Origin: Leptospira neocaledonica
GTDB lineage: Bacteria; Spirochaetota; Leptospiria; Leptospirales; Leptospiraceae
Direction: 5' to 3'
NCBI RefSeq assembly: GCF_002812205.1
Contig: NZ_NPEA01000003.1
Coordinates: 248,001 to 312,000, forward strand
DNA: 64,000 bases
Below, piece by piece: positions 28,531 through 37,390 of this stretch (position 1 is its first letter; each line of letters starts with the position of its first letter). The position numbers were made by a program, and so were the translations under genes. The notes under the pieces were generated by a model that made no database searches, was not told the DNA's origin, and saw only the letters and a list, made by a program, of their open reading frames with translations.

Positions 28531-29532
28531 TTAATTCTTACGTAGCTTTTCTGCTTTTTTCACCCAATCTTTTTTGAGATACTCCATGATCTTTTCTTTA
28601 TTTTTTAATGCGTCCGATTTTCCCATTTCGTAAGTTTCTCTCACACCCTTCGCATTTGTATAATCGAAAGAAGTGATCGGCAGTTGTTTAGAAGGAGTCA
28701 CCAAAAAACAACGGTCTAACAAACGAGGATCTTTACCTACGATAGTGGTCGGTTCGTAATGTATCCCGATAATTTTTGCATTGGGAGGAAATGTTTCTAA
28801 AAGTAAATTATTAGTAAGTCCACCATCCAAATAATATTCCTTTCCATGATTCTGGAAGGAAACGATAGGAGGAATAGAAGAAGAATTCATGATAATCTGT
28901 TCGATCACACTCGGGTTCCTGAAATCCGCTTCAGTAAAAAGAACTTCTTTCATATTCCAATTTCTTAAAACACGAAATGTTCTTTCTGTATAAAGTCCTT
29001 TGTTACGATCTCTTTCATCCTCTAAGAATGCTTTTCCTGTTTCTGCAATCAATCTTGCAAGTCTGAATGTGTTCTTATTTGCATCATCTTTAGGAAAGGC
29101 TTTGATGGTGTGTATAAAAACTTTCACTCCGGATCGGATAATTTTTTCGAAATCCATACCGAATCGGATCGTCCTGCGATACATATCCTCGTGAGGAAAT
29201 GCCTTCTCTCCGCGAAACAAATTGGTAAAATAAAAATTACGAGGATTCTTCCGGACTATTCTTTCAAAAAAAGAAACAGACTCTTCTTCCGTTTCACACA
29301 CAAGAGAGAGGACCATTGCTGCTCCAGCCGAAACTCCGGACACTTGTCTGAGTTTTAATCCCCAACTTTTCAATTCATGGCCAAAGCCCAAACCGTAGAA
29401 TGCCTTACAACCACCGCCTGCGATCGCAAAACAAATTTCGTCTTCTAACCAAATCCCTTGAAGGACTTCGCCGAATTTGGATCCAGGATCGGACTTTCTG
29501 GAAGGAAGTTCATATTCATCTATGATCGGCAT
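28531..29532 (-). CDS. Patatin-like phospholipase
   Basis: A serine acyl hydrolase of 333 aa, probably acting on membrane lipids. The oxyanion motif GGGCK is at 39-43, the nucleophile GVSAG at 66-70 (Ser68) and the dyad Asp in LDGGLTNN (about 240). No signal peptide is visible. GGAG lies 7 nt before ATG. Position directly upstream of an ABC exporter operon suggests lipid handling as a common theme (inference). Confidence 0.92.
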   Translation of the reverse strand: MPIIDEYELPSRKSDPGSKFGEVLQGIWLEDEICFAIAGGGCKAFYGLGFGHELKSWGLKLRQVSGVSAGAAMVLSLVCETEEESVSFFERIVRKNPRNFYFTNLFRGEKAFPHEDMYRRTIRFGMDFEKIIRSGVKVFIHTIKAFPKDDANKNTFRLARLIAETGKAFLEDERDRNKGLYTERTFRVLRNWNMKEVLFTEADFRNPSVIEQIIMNSSSIPPIVSFQNHGKEYYLDGGLTNNLLLETFPPNAKIIGIHYEPTTIVGKDPRLLDRCFLVTPSKQLPITSFDYTNAKGVRETYEMGKSDALKNKEKIMEYLKKDWVKKAEKLRKN

Positions 29533-29602
29533 TTATTTTCTCCGGAGTCCTGGCCCCAATGACCATTTTCCGATTTCGAATCGGAATTCTAAAAGTAAAA
29601 AA

Positions 29603-30790
29603 TCAAAGATCTAAAAGAACCAAAACCTCGAAATGTTTAGTTCTTGGAAAAAAATCAGTGAGAACGATTTCCTTTGGCGTATAACCTGAATTTTTTAAGA
29701 TCCCAAGATCTCTTGCTAAGGTGCTCGGATTACAGCTGGAATAAATAACGCGAGAAGGTCTTGCTCTATCTAAAAAATCTAATACGGAAGAAGAAGCCCC
29801 GGCCCTAGGCGGATTTAAAATACCTAATTCTGTGCCGAAAGAATCCAATTTTTTAGGCAATGAAGAATTCAAATCTAATGTATGGAACTCTAAGTGAGAA
29901 TATCCAATATTCTTAGCATTCTCCTCCGCCGCTTTTACCGAAGAGTTGGACAACTCATAACCGGAAAGACGGCCCACTAAATGACCGATCGCAAGGCTGA
30001 TGAGTCCGGCCCCTGAATAAAATTCTAATACAGATCCACAATTTTTAGGAATCCAAGATCGGATCTTGAGCATCCATTCTTCTAAAAGGAAACGATTCAC
30101 TTGGGTAAATCCGTCAGCAGGAATGGACCATTCTATTTTTTCAGGAAGATAAGGACCAAGTTTAACTTCTTTTTTGGCATATTCTAAAATTTCACCAGAA
30201 GAGTATCTAAGTTTCCAATCCGAATTTTTGGAAAAAGATTTTAGACTCTCCTTATGTTTTCGAATGTACTCGTTCATTTCGAAAGGAAGATGTTTACAAC
30301 CTTCTTCAGGAAATAAAACCAAGGAGTTGGAATTCTCCTTATAAAATCCGGCGTTTGTTTTTCCTTTTTTGAATTCAATTTTGATCTGAGCGGTATTTCT
30401 ATAACCGTTAGAAGGCCCGCTCAAAGTTTCAATTTCAGGAATTTGAGAAGGATCTAATCTGGAAACGTATAAAAACGAATCCTGTAAAAGAGATTTTTTG
30501 ATCTGAAGTTCTTCCTCATAAGAAATATGGCGATAAGAACAACCTCCACATTCTGGAAAAGCGGAACAATCGGAAGCGATTCTAAGTGGAGAAGAAGTGT
30601 TTATAGATACAACAGTTCCCCAAATCAGTTTAGAATTTTCTTTATCAGTTCTGATCCGAACTGTTTCTCCAGGAACAGCACCTTTTACAAAGACGGTTTT
30701 ATTCTCCGCATGAGAAATACAAGTTCCTAGATTCGCCCATTTCTCCGCGACCAACCCTGAAATTTCTCTACGGTTCTTTTCCGTACTCAT
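29603..30790 (-). CDS. TrmA/RlmD-family RNA (uracil-5)-methyltransferase
   Basis: Methylates C5 of uridine in rRNA or tRNA using SAM. The 395-aa protein has an N-terminal TRAM domain (residues 1-60), the Fe-S cluster cysteines in CSAFPECGGCSYRHISY plus a later Cys in EEGCKHLP, and a Rossmann methyltransferase domain (VLEFYSGAGLISLAIG). The catalytic Cys is in SSCNPSTLARDL. The Fe-S cluster and TRAM domain favour the RlmD/RlmCD branch, but the exact uridine cannot be told. It is the first gene of a probable five-gene minus-strand run ending in pyrD. Confidence 0.92.
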   Translation of the reverse strand: MSTEKNRREISGLVAEKWANLGTCISHAENKTVFVKGAVPGETVRIRTDKENSKLIWGTVVSINTSSPLRIASDCSAFPECGGCSYRHISYEEELQIKKSLLQDSFLYVSRLDPSQIPEIETLSGPSNGYRNTAQIKIEFKKGKTNAGFYKENSNSLVLFPEEGCKHLPFEMNEYIRKHKESLKSFSKNSDWKLRYSSGEILEYAKKEVKLGPYLPEKIEWSIPADGFTQVNRFLLEEWMLKIRSWIPKNCGSVLEFYSGAGLISLAIGHLVGRLSGYELSNSSVKAAEENAKNIGYSHLEFHTLDLNSSLPKKLDSFGTELGILNPPRAGASSSVLDFLDRARPSRVIYSSCNPSTLARDLGILKNSGYTPKEIVLTDFFPRTKHFEVLVLLDL

Positions 30791-30844
30791 AGGTAAATCA
30801 CCTTGACAGGGTCCCCCATCTTGTCAGTAAAGTAATCCTTAACC

Positions 30845-30931
<87 letters not shown>

Positions 30932-30943
30932 TGGAACACTGCT

Positions 30944-31032
<89 letters not shown>

Positions 31033-31072
31033 AAAGTTCCAAACTCTCACACTGACCCCGAGAAATAAGAAG

Positions 31073-31519
31073 ATGTCTGACCAGAGATTCAACACCCGGG
31101 AATTCCTGGAAGAGACAAAGCGATTATTAGAAGGGGAAGAATATCCCAATCTATTTGCTGCCATTTCTTATATTCCTTTTTTAGGATGGGTCATTCCTTG
31201 GTTTTTTAGAAAAAAACAGGAAATTTGCAAGTTCCATGCACTCCAAGCCATCAAGTTGAATCTGGGATTCGTATTTTTATACTTGGTAGTTTGGTTCTTA
31301 AGAGAGTTTCCAATCCTAAGCACCATTTTAAAATGGATACATGCAAATCCAGTGGTCACTGATTTTATCAGCTATGTCGCATGGCTTGCATTATTAGGTT
31401 ACGGAATTTTAGGAGCCTTGCAAGCTTACCAAGGCAAACTGTTCGTATTACCATTATTCCCGGAAATAGAGAATGAAGTTCGAAAAATACTCAGCAAAAT
31501 TAGAGGAACTCAAGGCTAA
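31073..31519 (+). CDS. Small membrane protein, Tic20/DUF4870-like
   Basis: A 148-aa protein with an acidic-basic N terminus (1-25) and about three or four helices (27-45, 62-82, 100-125). The pattern PFLGW...FHALQAIKLNLGF (a His-containing loop entering a helix) is reminiscent of DUF4870/Tic20-like small membrane proteins. It overlaps the next gene by 47 bp, and that protein shows the same layout, so the pair looks like an old tandem duplication. Confidence 0.75.
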   Translation: MSDQRFNTREFLEETKRLLEGEEYPNLFAAISYIPFLGWVIPWFFRKKQEICKFHALQAIKLNLGFVFLYLVVWFLREFPILSTILKWIHANPVVTDFISYVAWLALLGYGILGALQAYQGKLFVLPLFPEIENEVRKILSKIRGTQG

Positions 31520-31904
31520 GGCCTTAGAATTTCTCTCTCCGTACTGGAAACAAACAAAAAGTTTTATTAATACCGAAAGATTTCGTATCTACTTGGTAAC
31601 TCTTCCTTTATTCGGAAATTGGCTAATTGGATTTTCTTTCTATTCCAACGAAGCGGAAGTCTATAGACATTCCAAACTTTCCTTTTTAAACGTTCTGTAC
31701 TTTATCGCATTCTTAGTATTGTCTTGGTTCTTCTCCTTTGTTCCTATAGCAGGACCTTGGTTAGCTAATCTTGCACACTTTGCAGGAGTTATTATCTATC
31801 TTGGCTTATCCGGTTTACTGCTATACAATTACACCAAGGGAAAAAAACTGGTCCCGAAACTTCCCCAAGAGCACTTAGAGCTTTTGGAAAAGAAATTCTT
31901 TTAA
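31473..31904 (+). CDS. Small membrane protein, diverged paralog of 31073 gene
   Basis: A 143-aa protein. Residues PLFGNWLIGF, YRHSKLSFLNVLYF and LLLYNYTKGKKLVPKLP line up in order with PFLGWVIPWF, KFHALQAIKLNLGF and LGALQAYQGKLFVLPLF of the upstream protein. Start ATG 31473 lies 47 bp inside the previous gene. Function unknown; the two may form a heteromeric membrane complex (inference). Confidence 0.72.
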   Translation: MKFEKYSAKLEELKAKALEFLSPYWKQTKSFINTERFRIYLVTLPLFGNWLIGFSFYSNEAEVYRHSKLSFLNVLYFIAFLVLSWFFSFVPIAGPWLANLAHFAGVIIYLGLSGLLLYNYTKGKKLVPKLPQEHLELLEKKFF

Positions 31905-31910
31905 TCACCC

Positions 31911-31987
<77 letters not shown>

Positions 31988-32033
31988 ACTTCTTCTTCTT
32001 TTCCCCATAAACTCTGACATTATGTCCCATATA

Positions 32034-32053
32034 GTTTAGAAAATATTCTAAAC
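32034..32053. promoter_or_regulatory. 20-bp palindrome upstream of Bfd-like gene
   Basis: A perfect inverted repeat GTTTAGAA-N4-TTCTAAAC, 72 bp before ATG 32126. AT-rich dyads of this kind are typical of Fur/PerR-family operators, and Bfd genes are commonly iron-regulated. The regulator is inference. Confidence 0.5.
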
Positions 32054-32125
32054 TTTTGCTCAGAAAACTTGACTTTAATACTGAGTCTCAAAAACGATAG
32101 TTATAGAGAGAGATCGGGAACAAGA

Positions 32126-32305
32126 ATGGAAAAGTGCCATTGTGCTCAAATCACGTTTGAAAAAATCGTAGAGACTGCTAAACAACAAGGACAAGACTAT
32201 CGTGATGTGGTAAAAGCTTGCGGAGCTGCGGATACTTGCACAGCCTGCAAGGATTACTTAATCGCGTATTGCGAGCAGCATCTACAACTTGTCTCGGCCG
32301 GATAA
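32126..32305 (+). CDS. Bacterioferritin-associated ferredoxin-like (2Fe-2S) protein
   Basis: A 59-aa protein with four cysteines in the Bfd arrangement: C-x-C near the start (MEKCHC) and C-x2-C later (TCTACKDYL), which bind a [2Fe-2S] cluster. Bfd proteins reduce the iron core of bacterioferritin to release iron; others are domains of larger redox proteins. No bacterioferritin gene lies in this window. The frame extends to 32069, but ATG 32126 starts right at the conserved CxC. A 20-bp palindrome upstream may be an iron operator. Confidence 0.85.
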   Translation: MEKCHCAQITFEKIVETAKQQGQDYRDVVKACGAADTCTACKDYLIAYCEQHLQLVSAG

Positions 32306-32765
32306 ATTACTCATTGATCAGGAGTTATTCGATAAACTCCTTCCGCTTGCTTCCTCTTCTGCGAGAGGAAGAACTAATCACAATTTTCACGAACTACTAG
32401 AACCGTATCAGAGATTTCTGAACGTACTCACCAAGGACACTTACGTCCAAGCTCATCGTCACAAAAATCCTCCGAAGCCCGAGACCTTTTTAGTGTTAAA
32501 AGGAAAACTGGGCTTCATCTTATTCGAAGAAGATGGAAAAGTCCGAGAGAAACATGTACTTAGTTCGGACGGGCCTATCTATGGGATAGATATTCTTCCG
32601 GGAGTGTACCATACATTGGTCTGCCTTTCGGAAACCTGCATCTGCTTCGAAGGAAAATCAGGGCCATACGACCCGAGGACCGACAAAGAGTTCGCCACTT
32701 TCGCTCCACCGGAGAACAGTGAAGGGAAAACTCAATATCTGGATTTTCTCAGATCGCTTTTCTAA
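32289..32765 (+). CDS. WbuC-family cupin-fold metalloprotein
   Basis: A 158-aa single cupin. The first motif is AHRHKNPPKPETFLVLKGKL (two His and a Glu as metal ligands) and the second is LPGVYHTLVCL (His). WbuC-type proteins are mostly known from O-antigen loci, where their role is unclear. Here the gene overlaps the Bfd-like gene by 17 bp and starts with TTG; no other start lies before conserved sequence. The link to an iron-sulfur protein hints at a metal-dependent function (inference). Confidence 0.82.
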   Translation: MSRPDKLLIDQELFDKLLPLASSSARGRTNHNFHELLEPYQRFLNVLTKDTYVQAHRHKNPPKPETFLVLKGKLGFILFEEDGKVREKHVLSSDGPIYGIDILPGVYHTLVCLSETCICFEGKSGPYDPRTDKEFATFAPPENSEGKTQYLDFLRSLF

Positions 32766-33206
32766 GATCAGAAACGATATAATTGTATGGCTCCGAAAGC
32801 CCTTATCAACGGACTACGGATCAAGGTTTCTGATCGAAAATATCCTCGTACAATTCACGGATCTTTTTCAAATTTCTTCCCGGCGGGGAAGGAAATGGAA
32901 TGATCCTGCCTAGATTTTTCGCCGTACCGGTTTCTTCTGTATCTTCCGATTCTTTATGATTATGTCTGTTTAAAGGGGGGAGATTTTCTCTCTCCATAAC
33001 TTATCCCTTCGGAAAATCGAAGTCCTAAATTCAGTGACATTCGCTAGATTTTTTAAAAACGAAATCGGAAAATCCGGTTTGAAATTTACGAAAACTGTTG
33101 CCATAGTATTTTCCCAGGCAAACATGCGAATGGTTTGAAAGGATTTCGTTTTAAGACGATTCCGATCAGATCCTATTCGAACTTCCCCTTAACGGAAAGG
33201 AAAAGT
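32766..33206. other. 441-bp gap between + strand genes
   Basis: No plus-strand gene is supported here. On the minus strand it holds one small gene (32821-32997). The remaining 33000-33206 is AT-rich and should carry the divergent promoters. A weak plus-strand candidate is TTGAAA-N17-CATAGT near 33077-33105. Confidence 0.5.
32821..32997 (-). CDS. 58-aa small protein, unknown
   Basis: A short open frame beginning ATG GAG AGA GAA and ending TGA at 32823-32821. The ribosome site AAGGG lies 8 nt before the ATG, and codon use matches neighbours. The protein is very polar: an N-terminal Asn/His/Glu-rich half, then GRIIPFPSPPGRNLKKIREL and YEDIFDQKP. The second half looks like a proline-hinged amphipathic helix, as in small adaptor or anti-adaptor peptides, but no family is recognised. 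It is divergent from the 33207 gene and convergent with the cupin gene. Confidence 0.6.
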   Translation of the reverse strand: MERENLPPLNRHNHKESEDTEETGTAKNLGRIIPFPSPPGRNLKKIRELYEDIFDQKP

Positions 33207-33485
33207 ATGCCTGAATTCGATCAAATCGATCTGTTCAACTATGCCGCTTATGGCAATGAAGACGATCCTCAATGGGACGATATACGTAATTATATTCGCT
33301 CTAATGCCAACGCTTCGAAGGAATATGAGGAGATCAAAAAAAATCTCTCAAATGTTCAACCGAAACGAAAACAAAAGGATTTCGGAAGATCCCGACAAGA
33401 GGTAAAATCCTCTGATGGAGATCCGAACTCTAGTAATCCTGCTGGGCAGGATAAAAAATGGTGGAGCGTTTTCTTAGGAGAATAG
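33207..33485 (+). CDS. Small acidic/helical protein, unknown
   Basis: A 92-aa protein with an acidic helical N-terminal half (MPEFDQIDLFNYAAYGNEDD and PQWDDIRNYIRSNANASKEY) and a Lys/Ser/Asn-rich disordered tail ending KKWWSVFLGE. The first half is reminiscent of the N-terminal helical domain of anti-sigma factors but has no zinc ligands, so this is only a resemblance. AAAGGA precedes ATG 33207. The plsC gene starts 18 bp downstream and is probably co-transcribed. Confidence 0.65.
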   Translation: MPEFDQIDLFNYAAYGNEDDPQWDDIRNYIRSNANASKEYEEIKKNLSNVQPKRKQKDFGRSRQEVKSSDGDPNSSNPAGQDKKWWSVFLGE

Positions 33486-33503
33486 TCGCTAGGAAGGTTG
33501 ACC

Positions 33504-34214
33504 GTGGAGAAAGAAGCAAAGACATATCTTCGGATCAAAAATTTCGTGGCACCTTTTATAGGTTTAGCCGTGAATATCAGCGCGTACGGAACCGAAAATA
33601 TAGTAACTAACGGTAAAGTAATTCTTACCTGCAATCATAGATCCGATATGGATCCTTTTATTCTCTCTTACACTTTTCCTAGATTCATTTCCTGGATCGC
33701 TGCAGAATACACTTTCAGAATCCCTATCTTTAGAGATCTAGCAAAGATTGCCGGTGGAATTCCAATGTCTATCGACGGAAATATTTCTATCGGTTCAATT
33801 AAGATGATCCAACAGGTTTTTAAAAAGGGAGAGACCTTAGGAATTTTTCCCGAAGGCCATGACTATATGGTCAAAAATGATTTTAAATCCGGAATGGTGG
33901 ACTTTCATTCAGGATTCGCAGCATTCTCTATCCGCAACAAAGTGGACATTCTTCCTTCTGTAATCATACCTGTTGAAGAATCTTATTCTGATATTCCAAT
34001 TCCACCTATCGTTCGCAGCTTTATGGGAATGCCTAAAGAAGTCTGTGATATTAAAAAGAGAGCAATCTATAAAAAAGTAAAAGTGGTCTACGGAGAAAAA
34101 GTAGATCATAGAGAATTTCTTTCAGGTTCATTGGAGGAAAATATGAAACAACTCTCCGATGTGGTTAGAACCAGAATGATCGCATTACAAGAAGGTCAGT
34201 ACGCGGAAGCTTAA
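33504..34214 (+). CDS. 1-acyl-sn-glycerol-3-phosphate acyltransferase (PlsC family)
   Basis: Acylates lysophosphatidate at sn-2 in phospholipid synthesis. The 236-aa protein has the HX4D motif (NHRSDMDPF), the GGIPMSIDG block, FPEGHDY (motif III) and IIPVEES (motif IV). There is little N-terminal membrane anchor beyond residues 12-25. I chose GTG 33504, which sits 6 nt after GAAGG; TTG 33498 is too close to that site. Its end overlaps convergent dapF by 4 bp. Confidence 0.9.
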   Translation: MEKEAKTYLRIKNFVAPFIGLAVNISAYGTENIVTNGKVILTCNHRSDMDPFILSYTFPRFISWIAAEYTFRIPIFRDLAKIAGGIPMSIDGNISIGSIKMIQQVFKKGETLGIFPEGHDYMVKNDFKSGMVDFHSGFAAFSIRNKVDILPSVIIPVEESYSDIPIPPIVRSFMGMPKEVCDIKKRAIYKKVKVVYGEKVDHREFLSGSLEENMKQLSDVVRTRMIALQEGQYAEA

Positions 34215-35080
34215 ACTTCCACGACTCCGCTGAATACTTCTGTAGCAGGTCCAGTCATCAAGACATGACCTGATTCCAATAATTGCACTCTTAAGGTTCC
34301 ACCTCTTAGGTCGATTCGAACATCTTTGCCTGTTTTACCATTCAAGTGAGAAGCTGTCATCACAGCACAGGCGCCTGTTCCACATGCCAATGTTTCTCCA
34401 GCGCCTCTTTCCCAGGTTCTTTGGTAGAGATGATCTTTTCCTCTTAAGGAAACAAATTCCACATTCACTCTGCGTGGAAATAGTTCCGTATGATTTTCGA
34501 TCAATGGACCGATCTCTCGGACCGGAAATTTATCCGGGTCTTCCACATAGATAATACAATGAGGATTTCCCATACTTACAGCGCTGAATTTCAAGTTATA
34601 GGAAGAATAACCTGGTAATTCACTTAAAAAAGAAAGAGGCTGTTCTAAGATTGGATTTTCATTTTCCCATTTAACAGGGATTAAAGAAGGAACTAAGATC
34701 GGTTTTCCCATATCTACGGAAACCTGTTCCACTTTGCCGCTTCCGTTAACTTTCAGGTCGAGCTCTAAAACTCCAGCACCGGTTTCTATCTTAGGTTGTT
34801 TTTTATTCGTAAGACCGTGATCGAAAACATATTTACCTACACAACGAATTCCGTTCCCACACATCTCGGAAGAAGAACCGTCCGCATTGTACATATCCAT
34901 TTGGAAATCGCCTTTATTGGATGCACGAATGAAAATCACTCCATCGCCTCCGATCCCGAAATTACGGTCGGAAAGTTTTTGGATCTGCTCCGGGCTCAGA
35001 CGTAAATCGTCTTTGGTTGCATCCACATATACGTAATCGTTTCCGATTCCTTCCATCTTCGTAAAATGTACTTTAGCCAA
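34211..35080 (-). CDS. dapF: Diaminopimelate epimerase
   Basis: Converts LL- to meso-diaminopimelate for lysine and peptidoglycan synthesis. The 289-aa protein has both catalytic cysteines: [11 protein letters not shown] (about residue 75-85) and ACGTGACAV (about 220). Further marks are the N-terminal [15 protein letters not shown] and the ERGAGET block. The start is TTG with AGGAG 6 nt upstream. Diaminopimelate is also the spirochaete cross-link residue in Leptospira. Confidence 0.97.
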   Translation of the reverse strand: MAKVHFTKMEGIGNDYVYVDATKDDLRLSPEQIQKLSDRNFGIGGDGVIFIRASNKGDFQMDMYNADGSSSEMCGNGIRCVGKYVFDHGLTNKKQPKIETGAGVLELDLKVNGSGKVEQVSVDMGKPILVPSLIPVKWENENPILEQPLSFLSELPGYSSYNLKFSAVSMGNPHCIIYVEDPDKFPVREIGPLIENHTELFPRRVNVEFVSLRGKDHLYQRTWERGAGETLACGTGACAVMTASHLNGKTGKDVRIDLRGGTLRVQLLESGHVLMTGPATEVFSGVVEV

Positions 35081-35232
35081 ACGAATCTCCTAATCAAACC
35101 TGAGCGGTTGTTTCCATGCTTCCAATGGGACCTTCTCCGGAAAATCCAAAAAGCCCCAAAGAAGTTTGGTTTTTTACTGGAATTTACAGACTCGCCCCAA
35201 AGGATAAAACTATCACCTAAACGGAACTCCCT

Positions 35233-36093
35233 TTGAACCAAACCTGTTATCTTTGCGGAAGCCAGAAAAACAAAACCTTATTCGTCGAAAACGGAATCCC
35301 TATCGTGCGTTGTTTAAATTGCAGCCACGCATTCTCCACGTACGAACAAGACGAACATTACGAAGGATACTGGGACGACGAAACCGGTTATGATTTAGAC
35401 TGGTGGGATGTGGCTCATAGAGATATCTATAAAGACTTCATAGGCAAATTTCTTTCGGCTCCCAAGGGAAAAATTTTGGATGTCGGTTGTGGACTTGGCT
35501 TCTTCGTAAAAACGATCGGAACCACAAGACCTGGTTGGGAAGCTGTAGGTTACGAGATCTCCGAAAAAGCAGTCAAGTTTGCGAGAGAAAAGAACGGACT
35601 CAAACAAGTATTCCCAGGCATCGTTCAGGACAGCGGACTTCCAAAAGAAAGTTTCGATATCATCACTCTTTGGGATGTGATAGAACATATCCCTAAACCA
35701 CATAGCCTTATCCAATATCTATTCGGGCTCTTGAAGCCTGGCGGATTCTTATTCGTGCAAACTCCGAATTTCCCGGTCCAGCTATTCAAAGCAAAATTGA
35801 AAGTAGCTGTCAAAGGTATGCAAGAAGGTGGACATTACCTAGAAGCAAAAGATCATATAAACGATTATACCGAAAAAACCTTGGGACTTTTGGCTGAACA
35901 ATGTGGATTCTCTTCAGTGGAATTTTCGATCCTAAAACCAATTGCTTCCGTATCTGGAGTTTCCGGCCCAAAAGCAAAATTAGGAATCTTCCTAAAGAAG
36001 GCTTTCTATTACGGAACCTTAATGCTTTGGTATCTAACGTTCAAACAAGTGAATTTAAATCTGACCTTATTCGCTCTACTTAAAAAGAAGTAG
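35233..36093 (+). CDS. Class I SAM-dependent methyltransferase with Zn ribbon
   Basis: A 286-aa protein. The N-terminal ribbon CYLCG...CLNCS (residues 5-30) precedes a Rossmann methyltransferase domain with motif I ILDVGCGLGFFVKT, the DxxE-type ITLWDVIEHIPKP and the post-motif LLKPGGFLFVQTPNFP. This architecture (zinc ribbon plus Methyltransf_23) is common among sugar/lipid-linked C- or O-methyltransferases. The substrate cannot be read from sequence. The only start before the first Cys is TTG 35233. Confidence 0.88.
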   Translation: MNQTCYLCGSQKNKTLFVENGIPIVRCLNCSHAFSTYEQDEHYEGYWDDETGYDLDWWDVAHRDIYKDFIGKFLSAPKGKILDVGCGLGFFVKTIGTTRPGWEAVGYEISEKAVKFAREKNGLKQVFPGIVQDSGLPKESFDIITLWDVIEHIPKPHSLIQYLFGLLKPGGFLFVQTPNFPVQLFKAKLKVAVKGMQEGGHYLEAKDHINDYTEKTLGLLAEQCGFSSVEFSILKPIASVSGVSGPKAKLGIFLKKAFYYGTLMLWYLTFKQVNLNLTLFALLKKK

Positions 36094-36109
36094 AGCCCTA
36101 GTACAGAGT

Positions 36110-37267
36110 TTAATTAAACATCTGCACTAGCTTAGCTACTGCACCTTCGGAATGCATCCATTCTGTCATTTCTAATGAGTCTCGTGCTTCATTAGCGGCT
36201 CTAACCAGCATTTGTTTTTCATAGGTAGCAATTGCAGTTTGCATGTCTTTAAAATTCTCATTTGTAAGACATTCGCTTAATTCCAAAGCGTCCAGCATGG
36301 CTAAATTTACACCTTCGCCGGAAGGAGGCATAGGATGTGCTGCATCACCCAAGATAGTAAGATTCGGTAAAGTGTTCCAACTCTGATCCAAAGGCATACA
36401 ATATTGAGGACGAAGTAAAAGAGGTAAGCTTACATTTTCAGGTAATTCAAGCCAGAGGCTATCCCACTTCGAGAATTCTTCTTTGAACCAAGCAATTACT
36501 TGTGTTTTATCTGAAAAATTTATTCCGCTAGTTTGTATCCAGTGTTCATCCTTTTTACAACTAACATAAAAATCTAAACTGCCATCACCTTTAGATGATA
36601 CATGCAAAAATTTCTCACCATCATACGCATAAATTTTACCACCTTTCAATAATTGATGAATTCCGGGAGCTGACGTTTCGGAATCTGGCACATTTCCTTG
36701 TATGATTGTAACACCTGAATAGAAAGGTTTGGTAGGAGTAATATAAGGTCGAATTTTAGAATTTGCACCGTCGGCTCCAATCACAATATCAGCAGTAGCT
36801 ATTGTGCCGTTTTTAAATTCCAGCTTCCACTTATCCCCAGCCTGCAACATAGATTTAAACTGACTGTCCCAAACAACAGTATCAGGTTGAAGAGAATTTA
36901 ATAAAAGATTCCTTAAAGGTCCTCTGTCAATTTCAGGTCTGAATCTTTCATCGCCGAAATCTTCGTTGGATTCTTTCTCATGATCATCGTGGATTATCTT
37001 TGCCTGCGTATCTACAATACGCCCTTTATCTGCTCCCGGTCTGTAATTGGCTTTAAAAGCGTCCATCAAGTCGGCTGCATTCATAACTTTCAAACCCGAT
37101 TCAAAATGTAGGTCAAGGGTAGCGCCTTGTACACGAACATCTCTATTAATATCCCTTTCATACACTTTTACATCTATACCTTTTAGCTGCAAAAGCCTTG
37201 CAAGAGTTAAACCGCCTGGGCCACCGCCGACAATAGCCACCCGTTTGTTTTCTAAATTTCCTTTCAT
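36110..37267 (-). CDS. Tet(X)-like FAD-dependent monooxygenase
   Basis: A class A flavin monooxygenase of 385 aa. The N-terminal GGGPGG Rossmann motif is at 14-19, YERD at 36-39, the FAD-contacting Arg in DRGPLRNLLLNSL, and GDAAHPMPP about 310. As I recall Tet(X), the match runs the whole length (YERD, TLDLH, LLNSL...DTVVWD). Several Tet(X) drug-contact residues appear changed: His before the FGISF-type strand is Asp here, and Arg-x-Met is Lys-x-Tyr. So tetracycline breakdown is doubtful. No ribosome site is seen before the ATG and the leader is very AT-rich. A divergent TetR gene probably regulates it. Confidence 0.85.
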   Translation of the reverse strand: MKGNLENKRVAIVGGGPGGLTLARLLQLKGIDVKVYERDINRDVRVQGATLDLHFESGLKVMNAADLMDAFKANYRPGADKGRIVDTQAKIIHDDHEKESNEDFGDERFRPEIDRGPLRNLLLNSLQPDTVVWDSQFKSMLQAGDKWKLEFKNGTIATADIVIGADGANSKIRPYITPTKPFYSGVTIIQGNVPDSETSAPGIHQLLKGGKIYAYDGEKFLHVSSKGDGSLDFYVSCKKDEHWIQTSGINFSDKTQVIAWFKEEFSKWDSLWLELPENVSLPLLLRPQYCMPLDQSWNTLPNLTILGDAAHPMPPSGEGVNLAMLDALELSECLTNENFKDMQTAIATYEKQMLVRAANEARDSLEMTEWMHSEGAVAKLVQMFN

Positions 37268-37390
37268 ACGTAGTATTTTTGGACGATAAAATTATTTAAT
37301 TTAATCAAATATTTTATTAATTTAAATATTTATTCTAATTAAAAATTTAATCCGATTTACCTATTCTATGGATAGAGGGATAATGCCAGA
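37268..37390. promoter_or_regulatory. AT-rich divergent promoter region
   Basis: Strongly A/T-rich spacer between the monooxygenase and TetR genes. Two copies of the 8-bp palindrome AAATATTT (37307-37314 and 37324-37331), 17 bp apart, are possible operator half-sites for the TetR protein. Motif observation only. Confidence 0.4.

Noticed and set aside
32719..32913. 64-aa plus-strand frame after the cupin gene
   Set aside because: No ribosome site, unlikely composition, and it overlaps the better supported 58-aa minus-strand gene.
36110..37267. Tetracycline resistance gene
   Set aside because: Resembles Tet(X) in fold and FAD motifs, but several drug-contact positions as I recall them differ, so resistance is not claimed.
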